DNA of 64,000 nucleotides from Mesorhizobium ciceri WSM4083 (GTDB taxonomy: Bacteria > Pseudomonadota > Alphaproteobacteria > Rhizobiales > Rhizobiaceae), in assembly GCF_000519305.1 (NCBI RefSeq), contig NZ_KI912610.1:591949-655948 (forward strand), given 5' to 3'. Each line of letters starts with the position of its first letter. Positions within the stretch are counted from its first letter, which is position 1. The translations under genes and the position numbers were made by a program. This document shows, one piece after another, positions 8,967 to 16,652 of the stretch. Below the pieces are notes generated by a model, which saw nothing but the letters and a program-made list of their open reading frames with translations, did no database searches and was not told the origin of the DNA.

Positions 8967-9115
8967 GATTCGTGTTGCACTTGGGACTCTTGTCACCGAG
9001 TCAGCGCATAGGGTAGTTGTAGTCGAGAAATAACTAGATTTCGTGCGGCGGACCTAATCACCAGATATATGTGGTGTCTGCCCCGGCAAAATTTGCCGGG
9101 TCGGGAGAGGGATTC
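8967..9115. promoter_or_regulatory. cluster of GANTC (CcrM methylation) sites upstream of gcrA
   Basis: Four GANTC pentamers occur in about 150 bp: GATTC at 8967, GACTC at 8985, GAGTC at 8998 and GATTC at 9111. CcrM methylates this motif and GcrA acts at methylated sites in alphaproteobacteria. The region from 8877 to 9147 otherwise holds no gene that I can support. Confidence 0.55.
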
Positions 9116-9147
9116 CGATTGCCGCACGCTTAGAGGAGCGCGGTCTC

Positions 9148-9666
9148 ATGAACTGGACTGACGAGCGGGTAGAACTCTTGAGAAAACTGTGGTCGGAGGG
9201 TCTGAGCGCAAGCCAGATTGCTGCGCAGCTTGGAGGGGTCAGCCGCAATGCGGTCATCGGGAAGGTGCATCGGCTGAAACTGTCGGGCCGCGGTCGCTCG
9301 ACCGCCACGCCGGCACGCCAGAAGAAGGCAGCGCAAGGATCGACCGTCCAGAAATCGGTATCGCGCGCAGCAACCACGGCACGCCATGTCACGACATCGA
9401 TCGGCGCGACCGCCTTGCAGACGCAGTTCGACGCCGAACCGGTGGCGCGCCATTACATCCGCCCGGTCGAAAATGTCGTGCTGCCGATCTCGCGGCATCT
9501 GCAGCTGGTCGAGCTGACCGAGCGGACCTGCAAATGGCCGAACGGCGACCCGCTTTCAGAAGACTTCCATTTCTGCGGCAACGATGCCGCCGAAACCGGT
9601 CCCTACTGCAAGTACCACGCCCGCGTGGCATTCCAGCCGGCATCGGAGCGGCGGCGGAGCAGATAA
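9148..9666 (+). CDS. gcrA: cell-cycle regulator GcrA
   Basis: A 172-residue GcrA. The N-terminus MNWTDERVELLRKLWSEG followed by SASQIAAQLGGVSRNAVIGKVHRL is the family DNA-binding domain (residues 1-45). After a basic, low-complexity linker, the C-terminal sigma-70-binding region carries CKWPNGDP and FHFCGN...GPYCKYH. GcrA works with sigma-70 RNA polymerase at promoters with CcrM-methylated GANTC sites and controls cell-cycle genes. GAGGAG (9133-9138) sits ten bases before the ATG. It converges on corA over a G-rich hairpin. Confidence 0.96.
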   Translation: MNWTDERVELLRKLWSEGLSASQIAAQLGGVSRNAVIGKVHRLKLSGRGRSTATPARQKKAAQGSTVQKSVSRAATTARHVTTSIGATALQTQFDAEPVARHYIRPVENVVLPISRHLQLVELTERTCKWPNGDPLSEDFHFCGNDAAETGPYCKYHARVAFQPASERRRSR

Positions 9667-9766
9667 GGGAGTAGGGGAATAGGGCAGTAAGGGAGTATGT
9701 TGGGAGCTGCGCCCACAAAAGCGCTATTTTTACCTACTCCCGTACTGCCCTACTCCCTTATTCCCC
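9667..9766. repeat. inverted arrays of G-rich octamers between gcrA and corA
   Basis: The plus-strand arm at 9667-9697 is four near-identical units (GGGAGTAG, GGGAATAG, GGCAGTAA, GGGAGTA). The minus-strand arm at 9735-9766 has the same kinds of unit with the first two exchanged. The arms can pair as one long hairpin. Each arm also has four runs of three or more G with loops of 4-6 bases. The element starts right after the gcrA stop and ends eight bases before the corA stop, so it probably terminates both genes. Confidence 0.75.
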
Positions 9767-9773
9767 TCTCTTC

Positions 9774-10784
9774 TCACAGCCAGCCGTTCTTCCTGAACCG
9801 CCAGTAGAGAACCGTGCAGATCAGCGCGATAGCGCCCAGAACCACCGGATAGCCGTATTCCATCTTCAGTTCCGGCATACTGTCGAAGTTCATGCCGTAG
9901 ATGCCGGCGAGCGCCGTCGGCACCGCCAGGATCGCGGCCCAGGAGGCGAGCTTCTTGGTGTTGGCCGTTTCCTGGCTCTGGCCGACCAGGAGGCTGGCCT
10001 CGAAAGCGAAAGCCAGCACCTCGCGCAGGCTGTCGATCTTCTCCTGGACGGTGCGGATGTGGTCGGTGACGTCGCGGAACAGCGGATGCATGGCGGTATG
10101 TATCTGCGGCAGCTCGGCGCTGGTCAGCCGTCGGCAGACTTCGACCAGCGGAAGCGCGGCATTGCGCAGGCGCAGGAGATCGCGGCGCAGCATGTAGAGC
10201 CGCTCGATGTCGGGAGCGGTCATCGGCTTCAGCAAAACCTTGTCCTCGATCGCCTCGACCTCGTCCTCGATCTGCTCGAGCACCGGCATGTAATTGTCGA
10301 CGATGAAATCGAGAATGGCATAGAGGACGAAATCCTCACCCTTGGCCAGCGAATGCGGGCAGCTTTCCCAGTGCTGACGAACGGCGGCATAGGACGTCGA
10401 GGGACCGTGCCTGACGCTGACGATGTAGCCTGAGCCGACGAACAAATGGGTCTCGCCGAAGGTGACCCGGCCGTCGATCAGCTGCGCGGTGCGGGCGACG
10501 ATGAACAAGGCGTCGCCATATTGCTCGATCTTCGGCCGCTGGTGCGGGTGCTCGGCATCCTCGATCGCCAGCTCATGCAGGTGAAACTGCGCCTGGACGC
10601 GCAGCAACAGGTTACGGTCGGGCTCCAACAGGCCGATCCAGACGACATGGCCGGATTTTTTTGCCCATTCGCCGGCTTCCTCGATGGGAATGTCGGCGAT
10701 GCGGCGCCCGGCCGTGTAGACGCCGCAAGCGATAATGCCGGATATCGGCGCAGGCGCCGGGGTCAGGTTCCGAACATTTTCCAT
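9774..10784 (-). CDS. corA: CorA family magnesium/cobalt transport protein
   Basis: The 336-residue protein has a cytoplasmic alpha/beta funnel domain, a long helical region (LDFIVDNYMPVLEQIEDEVEAIEDKV) and two C-terminal membrane helices. The signature YGMNF lies between them, in the loop that forms the pore entrance. It forms a homopentameric Mg2+ channel in the inner membrane. The ATG at 10784 is chosen over an upstream in-frame start because GGGAGG lies at the right distance (MENVRNL). Paralogues of this family may carry Zn2+ or Co2+ instead. Confidence 0.93.
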   Translation of the reverse strand: MENVRNLTPAPAPISGIIACGVYTAGRRIADIPIEEAGEWAKKSGHVVWIGLLEPDRNLLLRVQAQFHLHELAIEDAEHPHQRPKIEQYGDALFIVARTAQLIDGRVTFGETHLFVGSGYIVSVRHGPSTSYAAVRQHWESCPHSLAKGEDFVLYAILDFIVDNYMPVLEQIEDEVEAIEDKVLLKPMTAPDIERLYMLRRDLLRLRNAALPLVEVCRRLTSAELPQIHTAMHPLFRDVTDHIRTVQEKIDSLREVLAFAFEASLLVGQSQETANTKKLASWAAILAVPTALAGIYGMNFDSMPELKMEYGYPVVLGAIALICTVLYWRFRKNGWL

Positions 10785-10872
10785 CACGACCTCCCGGAGC
10801 AAATCCACGGACGAGGATAGAGGCAAGCCCGGAAAGCTTAGCGTAAATCGGATGAAGGTTCGAGAGGCGCGT

Positions 10873-11598
10873 TCACTTCACCGGCTGCGTCTCGGAAAGG
10901 CTGATCTTGTCGGTCTTGTCGCCCTTGGGCCGCTCAGCCGGCAACTGATCGCCGGTGACGATGTAGTAGATGGTCTCGGCTATGTTGGTGGCGTGATCAC
11001 CGATGCGCTCGATGTTCTTGGCACAAAACAGCAGATGCGTGCAGGGCGTGATGTTGCGCGGATCTTCCATCATGTAGGTCAGCAATTCGCGAAACAGCGA
11101 CGTGTACATGGCGTCGATCTGGTCATCACGATCGCGCACGAAGCCGATTTTCTCCACCGAGCGAGACGCGTAGACGTCGAGCACTTCCTTGAGCTGGGTC
11201 AACGCCAGGTTGGACAGGGCCTCGAGGCCGCGGAACAGGCTGGTCGGCTGGCGTCCGTCGGTGACGGCGACCACCCGCTTGGCAACGTTCTTGGCGAGAT
11301 CGCCAACCCGCTCGAGGTCGGCGGAGATGCGAATGGTCCCGACGATCTCGCGCAAATCCGCCGCCATCGGCTGACGCTTGGCGATGATGATGATCGCCTT
11401 GTCATCGATTTCACGCTGGCCCTCGTCCAGTACTGTATCGTCGCGGATGACCTTCTGTGCCAATCCCGGGTCGGCGTTGACGAGAGCGGTGACCGCCTGT
11501 TCGACCATGCGCTCGGCATGGCCGCCCATCGCGGCGATGCGCTTCGACAGATATTTCAGCTCCTCGTCATAAGCGCTGACGATGTGCACGGACTGCAT
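10873..11598 (-). CDS. phoU: phosphate-signalling regulator PhoU
   Basis: A 241-residue PhoU made of two copies of a three-helix PhoU repeat. Each carries the metal-binding pattern seen in RISADLERVGDLAKNVAKR and AKNIERIGDHATNIAE. PhoU links the Pst phosphate transporter to the PhoR kinase and keeps the Pho regulon off when phosphate is ample. The ATG at 11598 (MQSVHIVSAYDEEL) was chosen over an in-frame GTG at 11616. It follows phoR by 113 bp in the same direction. No pst genes or phoB lie alongside. Confidence 0.95.
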   Translation of the reverse strand: MQSVHIVSAYDEELKYLSKRIAAMGGHAERMVEQAVTALVNADPGLAQKVIRDDTVLDEGQREIDDKAIIIIAKRQPMAADLREIVGTIRISADLERVGDLAKNVAKRVVAVTDGRQPTSLFRGLEALSNLALTQLKEVLDVYASRSVEKIGFVRDRDDQIDAMYTSLFRELLTYMMEDPRNITPCTHLLFCAKNIERIGDHATNIAETIYYIVTGDQLPAERPKGDKTDKISLSETQPVK

Positions 11599-11711
11599 GG
11601 CAAAATGCCTTCCCACGGGGTGTTTTGATTTTGAGTCGTTTCCTCGAATCCCCGCTGATACGCTAGCCGGATGACAGAAAAAAGAAACAGTTCCCTTGAA
11701 CTAGGGCGATA

Positions 11712-12977
11712 TCAGTGCGTCGGCAAATGAACCGAGAATGCCGCGCCGTTGCCGACTTCGGACTTGATCGAAAGCCGGGCGTTGTGGCGCGTCAGTATAT
11801 GCTTGACGATCGACAGGCCGAGGCCGGTGCCTTTCTGGGTCCGGCTGGTCTCGACGTCGACGCGGTAGAAGCGCTCGGTAATGCGCGGAATGTGCTCCTC
11901 GGGAATGCCGGGGCCAAAGTCCCTGATCGTCACGTCGATGCCCGGCTCTGATCCGGCATCGCTATGCGCTATGGATACAACCACACGCCCACCCGACTGC
12001 CCGTATTTGCAGGCGTTTTCCAGGAGGTTCTCGAAAACCTGGAAAAGCTCATCGCGGTCGCCAGGCACATGAAGCGGCCCATCGGCGTAGTGCCGCTCGA
12101 TGGCAACGGCGTTTTCGCTGGCCAACGGTCCGAGCGAGTCGATGACGCTGTCGACGGTCTGGCGCAGGTTCACCTCGGTTCCCGGCTTCAGATAGGGTTT
12201 CATCTCGAGCCGCGACAGCGACAACAAATCGTCGATCAGACGCGCCATGCGACCGGTCTGGCTCTGCATGATCTGCAGAAACTGGTCGCGCGCCGCCGCG
12301 TCGTTGCGGGCTGGCCCGCGCAGCGTTTCGATAAAGCCGGCGATTGAGGCGAGCGGCGTGCGCAGTTCGTGGCTGGCATTGGCAATGAAATCGGCGCGCA
12401 TGCGGTCGATCCTGCGCGTTTCGCTCTGGTCCTTGAACACCAGCACATAGAGATCGGTGGCGTGACCGACCGAGGACACGCTCACCCTGTAAGCCCGTTC
12501 GACCGGCAGCTTCTCCATGTAGTCGACGACATCCGAGGCGACATCGCCCGATAGCACGCCATCCAGCAGGGTCTGCATCTCCGGCGCCCGGAATTTCAGC
12601 GACAGCGACATGCCTGGCGCGATGCCACCAAAAGCGGCGAAGGCGGCGGCATTGGCATGGACGATGGTGGCGGCCCGGTCGAAGATGATCAGCGGATCGG
12701 CGACGGCGGCGGCCAGATATTCACCCGAGAGCCGCTGCAGGCCGATGGCCTCGATGGCAGCGCCGCTGCCGGTGGATTGGCGCGCGCCGGTGGCCGGCAG
12801 TATTGCCGCTGCAAGCAGCAACAGCAGCGACGCGAGGACGACATAGGCTGAAATCCCGGCCAAGGCATAAACAGCGAGAACCGCAACAATACCGGCCGCG
12901 AGCAGCCAGCGGCTGTCCCACAGCCGGGCGGCCATGGTTTGCGCGGTACCTTTCTGTTCTGCATCCAGGTCAGCCAT
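11712..12977 (-). CDS. phoR: phosphate-regulon sensor histidine kinase PhoR
   Basis: A 421-residue kinase with two N-terminal membrane helices (about residues 23-62), a PAS domain (LQRLSGEYLAAAVADPLIIFD onward), a HisKA domain with the phospho-accepting His near residue 204 (NASHELRTPLASIAGF), and an ATPase domain with N (ENLLENACKYG), G1 (RDFGPGIPEEH) and G2 (KGTGLGLSIVKH) boxes. The short periplasmic part, PAS domain and phoU neighbour fit PhoR. The ATG at 12977 was chosen; a GTG six codons upstream is possible. Its partner response regulator PhoB is not in the window. Confidence 0.9.
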   Translation of the reverse strand: MADLDAEQKGTAQTMAARLWDSRWLLAAGIVAVLAVYALAGISAYVVLASLLLLLAAAILPATGARQSTGSGAAIEAIGLQRLSGEYLAAAVADPLIIFDRAATIVHANAAAFAAFGGIAPGMSLSLKFRAPEMQTLLDGVLSGDVASDVVDYMEKLPVERAYRVSVSSVGHATDLYVLVFKDQSETRRIDRMRADFIANASHELRTPLASIAGFIETLRGPARNDAAARDQFLQIMQSQTGRMARLIDDLLSLSRLEMKPYLKPGTEVNLRQTVDSVIDSLGPLASENAVAIERHYADGPLHVPGDRDELFQVFENLLENACKYGQSGGRVVVSIAHSDAGSEPGIDVTIRDFGPGIPEEHIPRITERFYRVDVETSRTQKGTGLGLSIVKHILTRHNARLSIKSEVGNGAAFSVHLPTH

Positions 12978-13050
12978 TTTCTTGAGCGTCCGCACCCATG
13001 CCTTCGCATCCGACGACCCGGTGGCGGAAACTTCCGCTGGACCGCTTGCC

Positions 13051-13153
13051 GCATGACCCGGAAAATCGGGAATCGATTTTCGGAAAGGATCATGCGCAAA
13101 TTAAAAGTGCTACAGCGTCCTTTGCGCGTCCAAACGGACGCGCGGCGCTGTAG
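13051..13153. repeat. bipartite palindromic repeat
   Basis: Module one (13051-13095) is GCATGA, an inner CCGGAAAATC/GATTTTCGG-type stem, then TCATGC. Module two (13110-13153) is CTACAGCG and GCGCGTCC pairing with GGACGCGC and CGCTGTAG. The pair lies between the divergent phoR and ppk2 genes. Similar two-part elements are common in rhizobial intergenic DNA as far as I recall, and a structural relative occurs here at 35035-35135. Confidence 0.65.
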
Positions 13154-13199
13154 TGGCTCCCCATAGCATGAGTCCGGAAGCTGGAAAGGGTTCGTCTCG

Positions 13200-14108
13200 A
13201 TGAAAAAAGCCAAGGAAAGTCCCGCCGCGCCAACTTCGGGGCCGCTGAAGATCACGATCGGCGGCAAGGAGCGGGAGTTCGACATCGAAAATCCCGTGCT
13301 TCCCGACTGGGTCGAGGACAACAAGCTGACCGCTGGCGGCTATCCCTACGACAAGAAGATGAAAAGCGACGAGTATGACGAGACGCTCGAGAAATTGCAG
13401 ATCGAGCTGGTCAAGGCGCAGGCCTGGCTGCAGTCGACCGGCAAACGGGTGATGGCGCTGTTCGAGGGCCGCGATGCTGCCGGCAAGGGCGGCACGATCT
13501 TCGTGGTGCGCCAGTACCTCAATCCGCGCACGGCACGCAACGTGGCGCTGACCAAGCCGACCCCGACCGAGCTTGGCCAATGGTACTACCAGCGCTATGT
13601 CGACCACTTCCCGACTTCAGGCGAATTCGTCACCTTCGACCGCTCCTGGTACAACCGCGCCGGTGTCGAGCCGGTGATGGGTTTCTGCACGCCGCAGCAG
13701 CACGAGCAGTTTCTCGACGAGACGCCGCATTTCGAGCGGATGATCTCCAACGAGGGCATCCACTTCTTCAAATTCTGGCTGAACATCGGCCGGGAAACGC
13801 AGCTCGAGCGCTTCCATGACCGTCGCTACAGCCCGCTGAAGAGCTGGAAGTTTTCGCCCATCGACGTTGCAGGCATCACCAAGTGGGACGACTACACCAA
13901 GGTTCGCGACACAATGTTCGAGCGCACCCACAAGGAATTCGCGCCGTGGATCATCGTACGGGCCAACGACAAGCGGCGCGCGCGGCTGGCGGTAATGCGG
14001 CGCATCCTGTCGTCTCTGCCCTATGAGGGGCGCGATCTCGAAATCATCGGCAAGGAAGACAAGAAGATCATCGGCGAAGGGCCGTCATTCCTCGGCAAGC
14101 AGGATTGA
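13200..14108 (+). CDS. ppk2: polyphosphate kinase 2 family protein
   Basis: A 302-residue PPK2. The Walker A-like loop is [14 protein letters not shown] (about residues 88-101), and the Walker B-like part is [20 protein letters not shown] (about 143-162), with the family lid motif [18 protein letters not shown]2 enzymes move phosphate between polyphosphate and nucleoside diphosphates. The single-domain length suggests class I, which phosphorylates NDPs. It is divergent from phoR, which is consistent with a role in phosphate homeostasis. The ATG at 13200 has GGAAAGGG upstream. Confidence 0.92.
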   Translation: MKKAKESPAAPTSGPLKITIGGKEREFDIENPVLPDWVEDNKLTAGGYPYDKKMKSDEYDETLEKLQIELVKAQAWLQSTGKRVMALFEGRDAAGKGGTIFVVRQYLNPRTARNVALTKPTPTELGQWYYQRYVDHFPTSGEFVTFDRSWYNRAGVEPVMGFCTPQQHEQFLDETPHFERMISNEGIHFFKFWLNIGRETQLERFHDRRYSPLKSWKFSPIDVAGITKWDDYTKVRDTMFERTHKEFAPWIIVRANDKRRARLAVMRRILSSLPYEGRDLEIIGKEDKKIIGEGPSFLGKQD

Positions 14109-14114
14109 CGCTTC

Positions 14115-14144
14115 CGCGCCGCGCGGCATTGGCCGCGCGGCGCG
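14115..14144. terminator. two-way terminator hairpin between ppk2 and crotonase
   Basis: Thirteen-base arms CGCGCCGCGCGGC (14115-14127) and their exact complement (14132-14144) flank a four-base ATTG loop. The element fills the 53-bp gap between two convergent genes. The T run after it is poor (TTCCTT), so termination strength is uncertain. Confidence 0.65.
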
Positions 14145-14161
14145 TTCCTTGATGCTTTCGC

Positions 14162-14911
14162 TCAGGCCGCGAGCCGGGCGATGCGCTGCAATCGCCGCAG
14201 CGTGGTGTCGTCCTGCAGCGCCTGCTGGAAAAGCGAAATCTCCTGGTCGATGCGGTCGCAGAGCGCCTGGGTGTTCCCCTTCAGCAGGCCGCGCGTCTGC
14301 AGCAAGGCGGCGACCGGCTTCTTGGCAAGCTGCCTCGCCCGGCCAAGCGCCGCTTCCTCGACGCTGCCGCCCGGCACGATCTCGGCAACGAGGCCGAGCG
14401 CCCTGGCGTCCTCGGCACGAAGCGTGTCGCCGAGGCAGAAGAAGCGGAAGGCACCGGCGTAGCCGAGCTTCTGCGGCGCCAGGATGCTGGTCGCGGCATC
14501 CGGCACCAGGCCGAAATCGACGAACGGCACCCTGAACGTGCTCTCATCGGACGCGATCACCATGTCGCAATGGAACAGGATGGTGCAGCCGACACCGACG
14601 GCATCGCCATCGACGCAGGCAAGGATGGGCTTTGGAAACGTCGCCAGCGTGCGGAACAGGTCGGTGACGGCGGCGATCAGTTTCTGGTGCTTGGTGGCGT
14701 CGAGGAATTCGGAGAAGTCGCCGCCGAGGCAGAAACAGCCTGCCAGGCCGCGCAGCACGACGACGCGAACCTCCTCATTGTCGGCGGCTTCATGGAAGGT
14801 CCTTGCCAGGCTTTCATAGGCCCTCCTGTCCAGCACCGGCCGGCCGTCACTCGACGACACGGTGACGACCAGCGTGTGGTTGCGAAGTTCAGGTTGCGGG
14901 TGTGTGCTCAT
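14162..14911 (-). CDS. enoyl-CoA hydratase/isomerase (crotonase) family protein paired with luxI
   Basis: A 249-residue crotonase. The oxyanion-hole segments are LGGDF (residues 62-66) and GDAVGVGC (102-109). The core reads FRVPFVDFGLVPDAATS (126-142), closer to the delta3,delta2-enoyl-CoA isomerase/PaaG pattern than to a hydratase. The hydratase glutamate after the first P is F130, and the isomerase catalytic glutamate is D138. The ATG at 14911 has GGAG upstream; an ATG at 14929 would overlap the luxI stop. Position directly behind luxI suggests that it changes the acyl chain supplied to the signal synthase. That role is inferred. Confidence 0.8.
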   Translation of the reverse strand: MSTHPQPELRNHTLVVTVSSSDGRPVLDRRAYESLARTFHEAADNEEVRVVVLRGLAGCFCLGGDFSEFLDATKHQKLIAAVTDLFRTLATFPKPILACVDGDAVGVGCTILFHCDMVIASDESTFRVPFVDFGLVPDAATSILAPQKLGYAGAFRFFCLGDTLRAEDARALGLVAEIVPGGSVEEAALGRARQLAKKPVAALLQTRGLLKGNTQALCDRIDQEISLFQQALQDDTTLRRLQRIARLAA

Positions 14912-14925
14912 GACTGTCTCCGATC

Positions 14926-15564
14926 TCATGACGCACGCCTTTGCCCGAGCATGTCGGGATATCCCCTGGCCAGCACGGGAGCAAAGTGATTGCGGCGCGA
15001 CCGCACCACGTCGAGCGTGTGCTCGTTGAAGGTCAGCAAGGTGGCGACCACCTGCTGGTTGCCATAGGTGCGCTGATAACCCAGCGGGGTCGCCAGGAAA
15101 TGCAGTTGCAAGGCGCGCAGCACCCACATCGGCTCGAACTCGATGATCACCTTGTCGACGCCGCGCTTCAGCCCCCACTCGACGAAACCGGCAATCAGTT
15201 CGGTGCCGACGGTCGAAACGCCGCGACGGCCATCGCGAAAACCGGGAGCCACCGCATAACGGGTCAATTCCCAGATGTTTGGACCCGATGGCGGCGTTCC
15301 TTCGGAAAGATCGGTCAAGACCTCGGTCAGCAGATGTGGCCGTGTCGTCGGCAACATCCTCTGATAACCCGCCACTTCATCGCCCCTGATGACGATCTGA
15401 TGGACCGCCTCGTCGTGATCGAACTGGTCGAGTTCGAGCCCGTCGGGGCGCCTGAGGTCATCCCACCCCATCTCTTCGACGAATATCTTGTAGCGCAAAC
15501 GATGGACGGCCTCCCAAAGGTCGGGACGTTCCATCAATTCCTGGGTTGTAAGGGAAAAAAGCAT
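14926..15564 (-). CDS. acyl-homoserine-lactone synthase, LuxI family
   Basis: A 212-residue LuxI-type synthase. All conserved family residues can be placed: R24, F28 and W34 (HRLRYKIFVEEMGW), D46 and D49 (DQFDHDE), R69 (GYQRMLP), and E99 and R102 (WELTRYAV). It makes an N-acyl-homoserine lactone from S-adenosylmethionine and an acyl donor. The ATG at 15564 with GGAGAC upstream is preferred over an in-frame start at 15636, which would add a non-conserved 24-residue leader. It is 97 bp downstream of a luxR gene and overlaps or abuts the crotonase gene, so the three form one quorum-sensing set. Confidence 0.93.
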   Translation of the reverse strand: MLFSLTTQELMERPDLWEAVHRLRYKIFVEEMGWDDLRRPDGLELDQFDHDEAVHQIVIRGDEVAGYQRMLPTTRPHLLTEVLTDLSEGTPPSGPNIWELTRYAVAPGFRDGRRGVSTVGTELIAGFVEWGLKRGVDKVIIEFEPMWVLRALQLHFLATPLGYQRTYGNQQVVATLLTFNEHTLDVVRSRRNHFAPVLARGYPDMLGQRRAS

Positions 15565-15616
15565 TCCGCCGTCTCCTGCGTTCAGAGGAAGATACGGCCG
15601 TGCTTTGATGAGAAAA

Positions 15617-15636
15617 TTGCGTGATCGCGTAGGCAA
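15617..15636. promoter_or_regulatory. candidate lux box upstream of luxI
   Basis: A 20-bp imperfect palindrome starts TTGC and ends GCAA, with a GATCGC-type centre, 53 bp before the luxI ATG. Length and position suit a LuxR-family operator for autoinduction, but only the outer four bases on each side are fully symmetric. Confidence 0.3.
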
Positions 15637-15661
15637 GGATTTCTAGGCCGGCACGGCCGAC

Positions 15662-16393
15662 CTAACTAATGTAGCCTCGCCTTATCGCTTCCGCGACGGC
15701 TTGAACCCGGTTGACGGCACCGAGTTTGCTTTTGGCGTTAAGAAGATGTTTCTCCGAGGTGTGTTCGGAGATGCCGAGGATTTGCGAAATCTCCCATTCG
15801 GACTTGCCGACGGCGGCCCATTGGAGGCATTCGCGCTCGCGCGGCGTCAGCATGATATGGTCGATGGTGTTGCTCGCCATGGTGTGGAGCTGCATGGCGC
15901 GGCCGACCGCATAGGTCGACACCAGCGACACCAGGCCAAACTCGGCCGCCGACAACTCGACCGCCTCGCCGCCCAGCGACACCATGACGATCTGGCCGTC
16001 GAGCGTGATCAGCGGGAAGGCCAGCCCGTCGCGCAGTTTGAAGACGCCGGCATCGCCCATCACTTCGCCGCTGCTCTTGTCTATGCGGATGCCTTGTGAG
16101 GCTTCACGCCACTGGAACGGCGCCTGCAGCTGTTTCATGTGGCTGACGACCGGGTCGTGATCGACATAGTTGCGCGCTACATAGCGCTCCAGCCATTCGA
16201 CGGGCCAGTCGCAGAGCAGAACATGCTGTTTCTGCTGGCCGGCCGGCGTGCCGGGCTGCGGCACGGTCCCCGCCATCAGCGCGGTGAGACCGAAATCCGA
16301 CGTGATGCCCAACAGCCTTTCGCAGACCGCCGCCGCCGTTCCGGCGTGCTGCAGTTGGTCTATGTATTCCAGCGTGCGATCGAACTGACCCAT
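15662..16393 (-). CDS. LuxR family quorum-sensing regulator
   Basis: The 243-residue protein has an N-terminal autoinducer-binding domain and a C-terminal GerE-type helix-turn-helix. Ligand-pocket residues are recognisable in WLERYVARNYVDHDPV (W67, Y71, D80) and PFQW (W95). The HTH region is LTPRERECLQWAAVGKSEWEISQILGISEHTSEKHL. It should bind the acyl-homoserine lactone made by the adjacent synthase and regulate it. The ATG at 16393 gives the usual length; an ATG at 16420 is possible. It is divergent from a binding-protein gene. Confidence 0.93.
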   Translation of the reverse strand: MGQFDRTLEYIDQLQHAGTAAAVCERLLGITSDFGLTALMAGTVPQPGTPAGQQKQHVLLCDWPVEWLERYVARNYVDHDPVVSHMKQLQAPFQWREASQGIRIDKSSGEVMGDAGVFKLRDGLAFPLITLDGQIVMVSLGGEAVELSAAEFGLVSLVSTYAVGRAMQLHTMASNTIDHIMLTPRERECLQWAAVGKSEWEISQILGISEHTSEKHLLNAKSKLGAVNRVQAVAEAIRRGYIS

Positions 16394-16652
16394 CGCAACA
16401 TCAACCCCATGTTGCCTCATGCATTGCGGCCAATGATGCGTGCCTGATTTACACTTCGCCACCGACCACGGATTGCAAACCGCATGCTTATTCTGTGGTT
16501 CCGACCTTGATCCTCTCACCAAGGCGGCCAAAGCTGATTTGCAAACCGGCTAAATCATATCCTGAAATCGGCGTGTTGAAATCAAAAACCATTGTGCCTG
16601 TCCCATTTTCGTACCAAAACCGGTGCGAGCACGAGTGTGGCGGAGTTTTATC

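Noticed and set aside
11676-11696. Pho-box-like repeat upstream of phoU (two CTGT-type halves on the minus strand)
   Set aside because: The halves are separated by six bases instead of the four required by the PhoB direct repeat, and the first half is a poor match.
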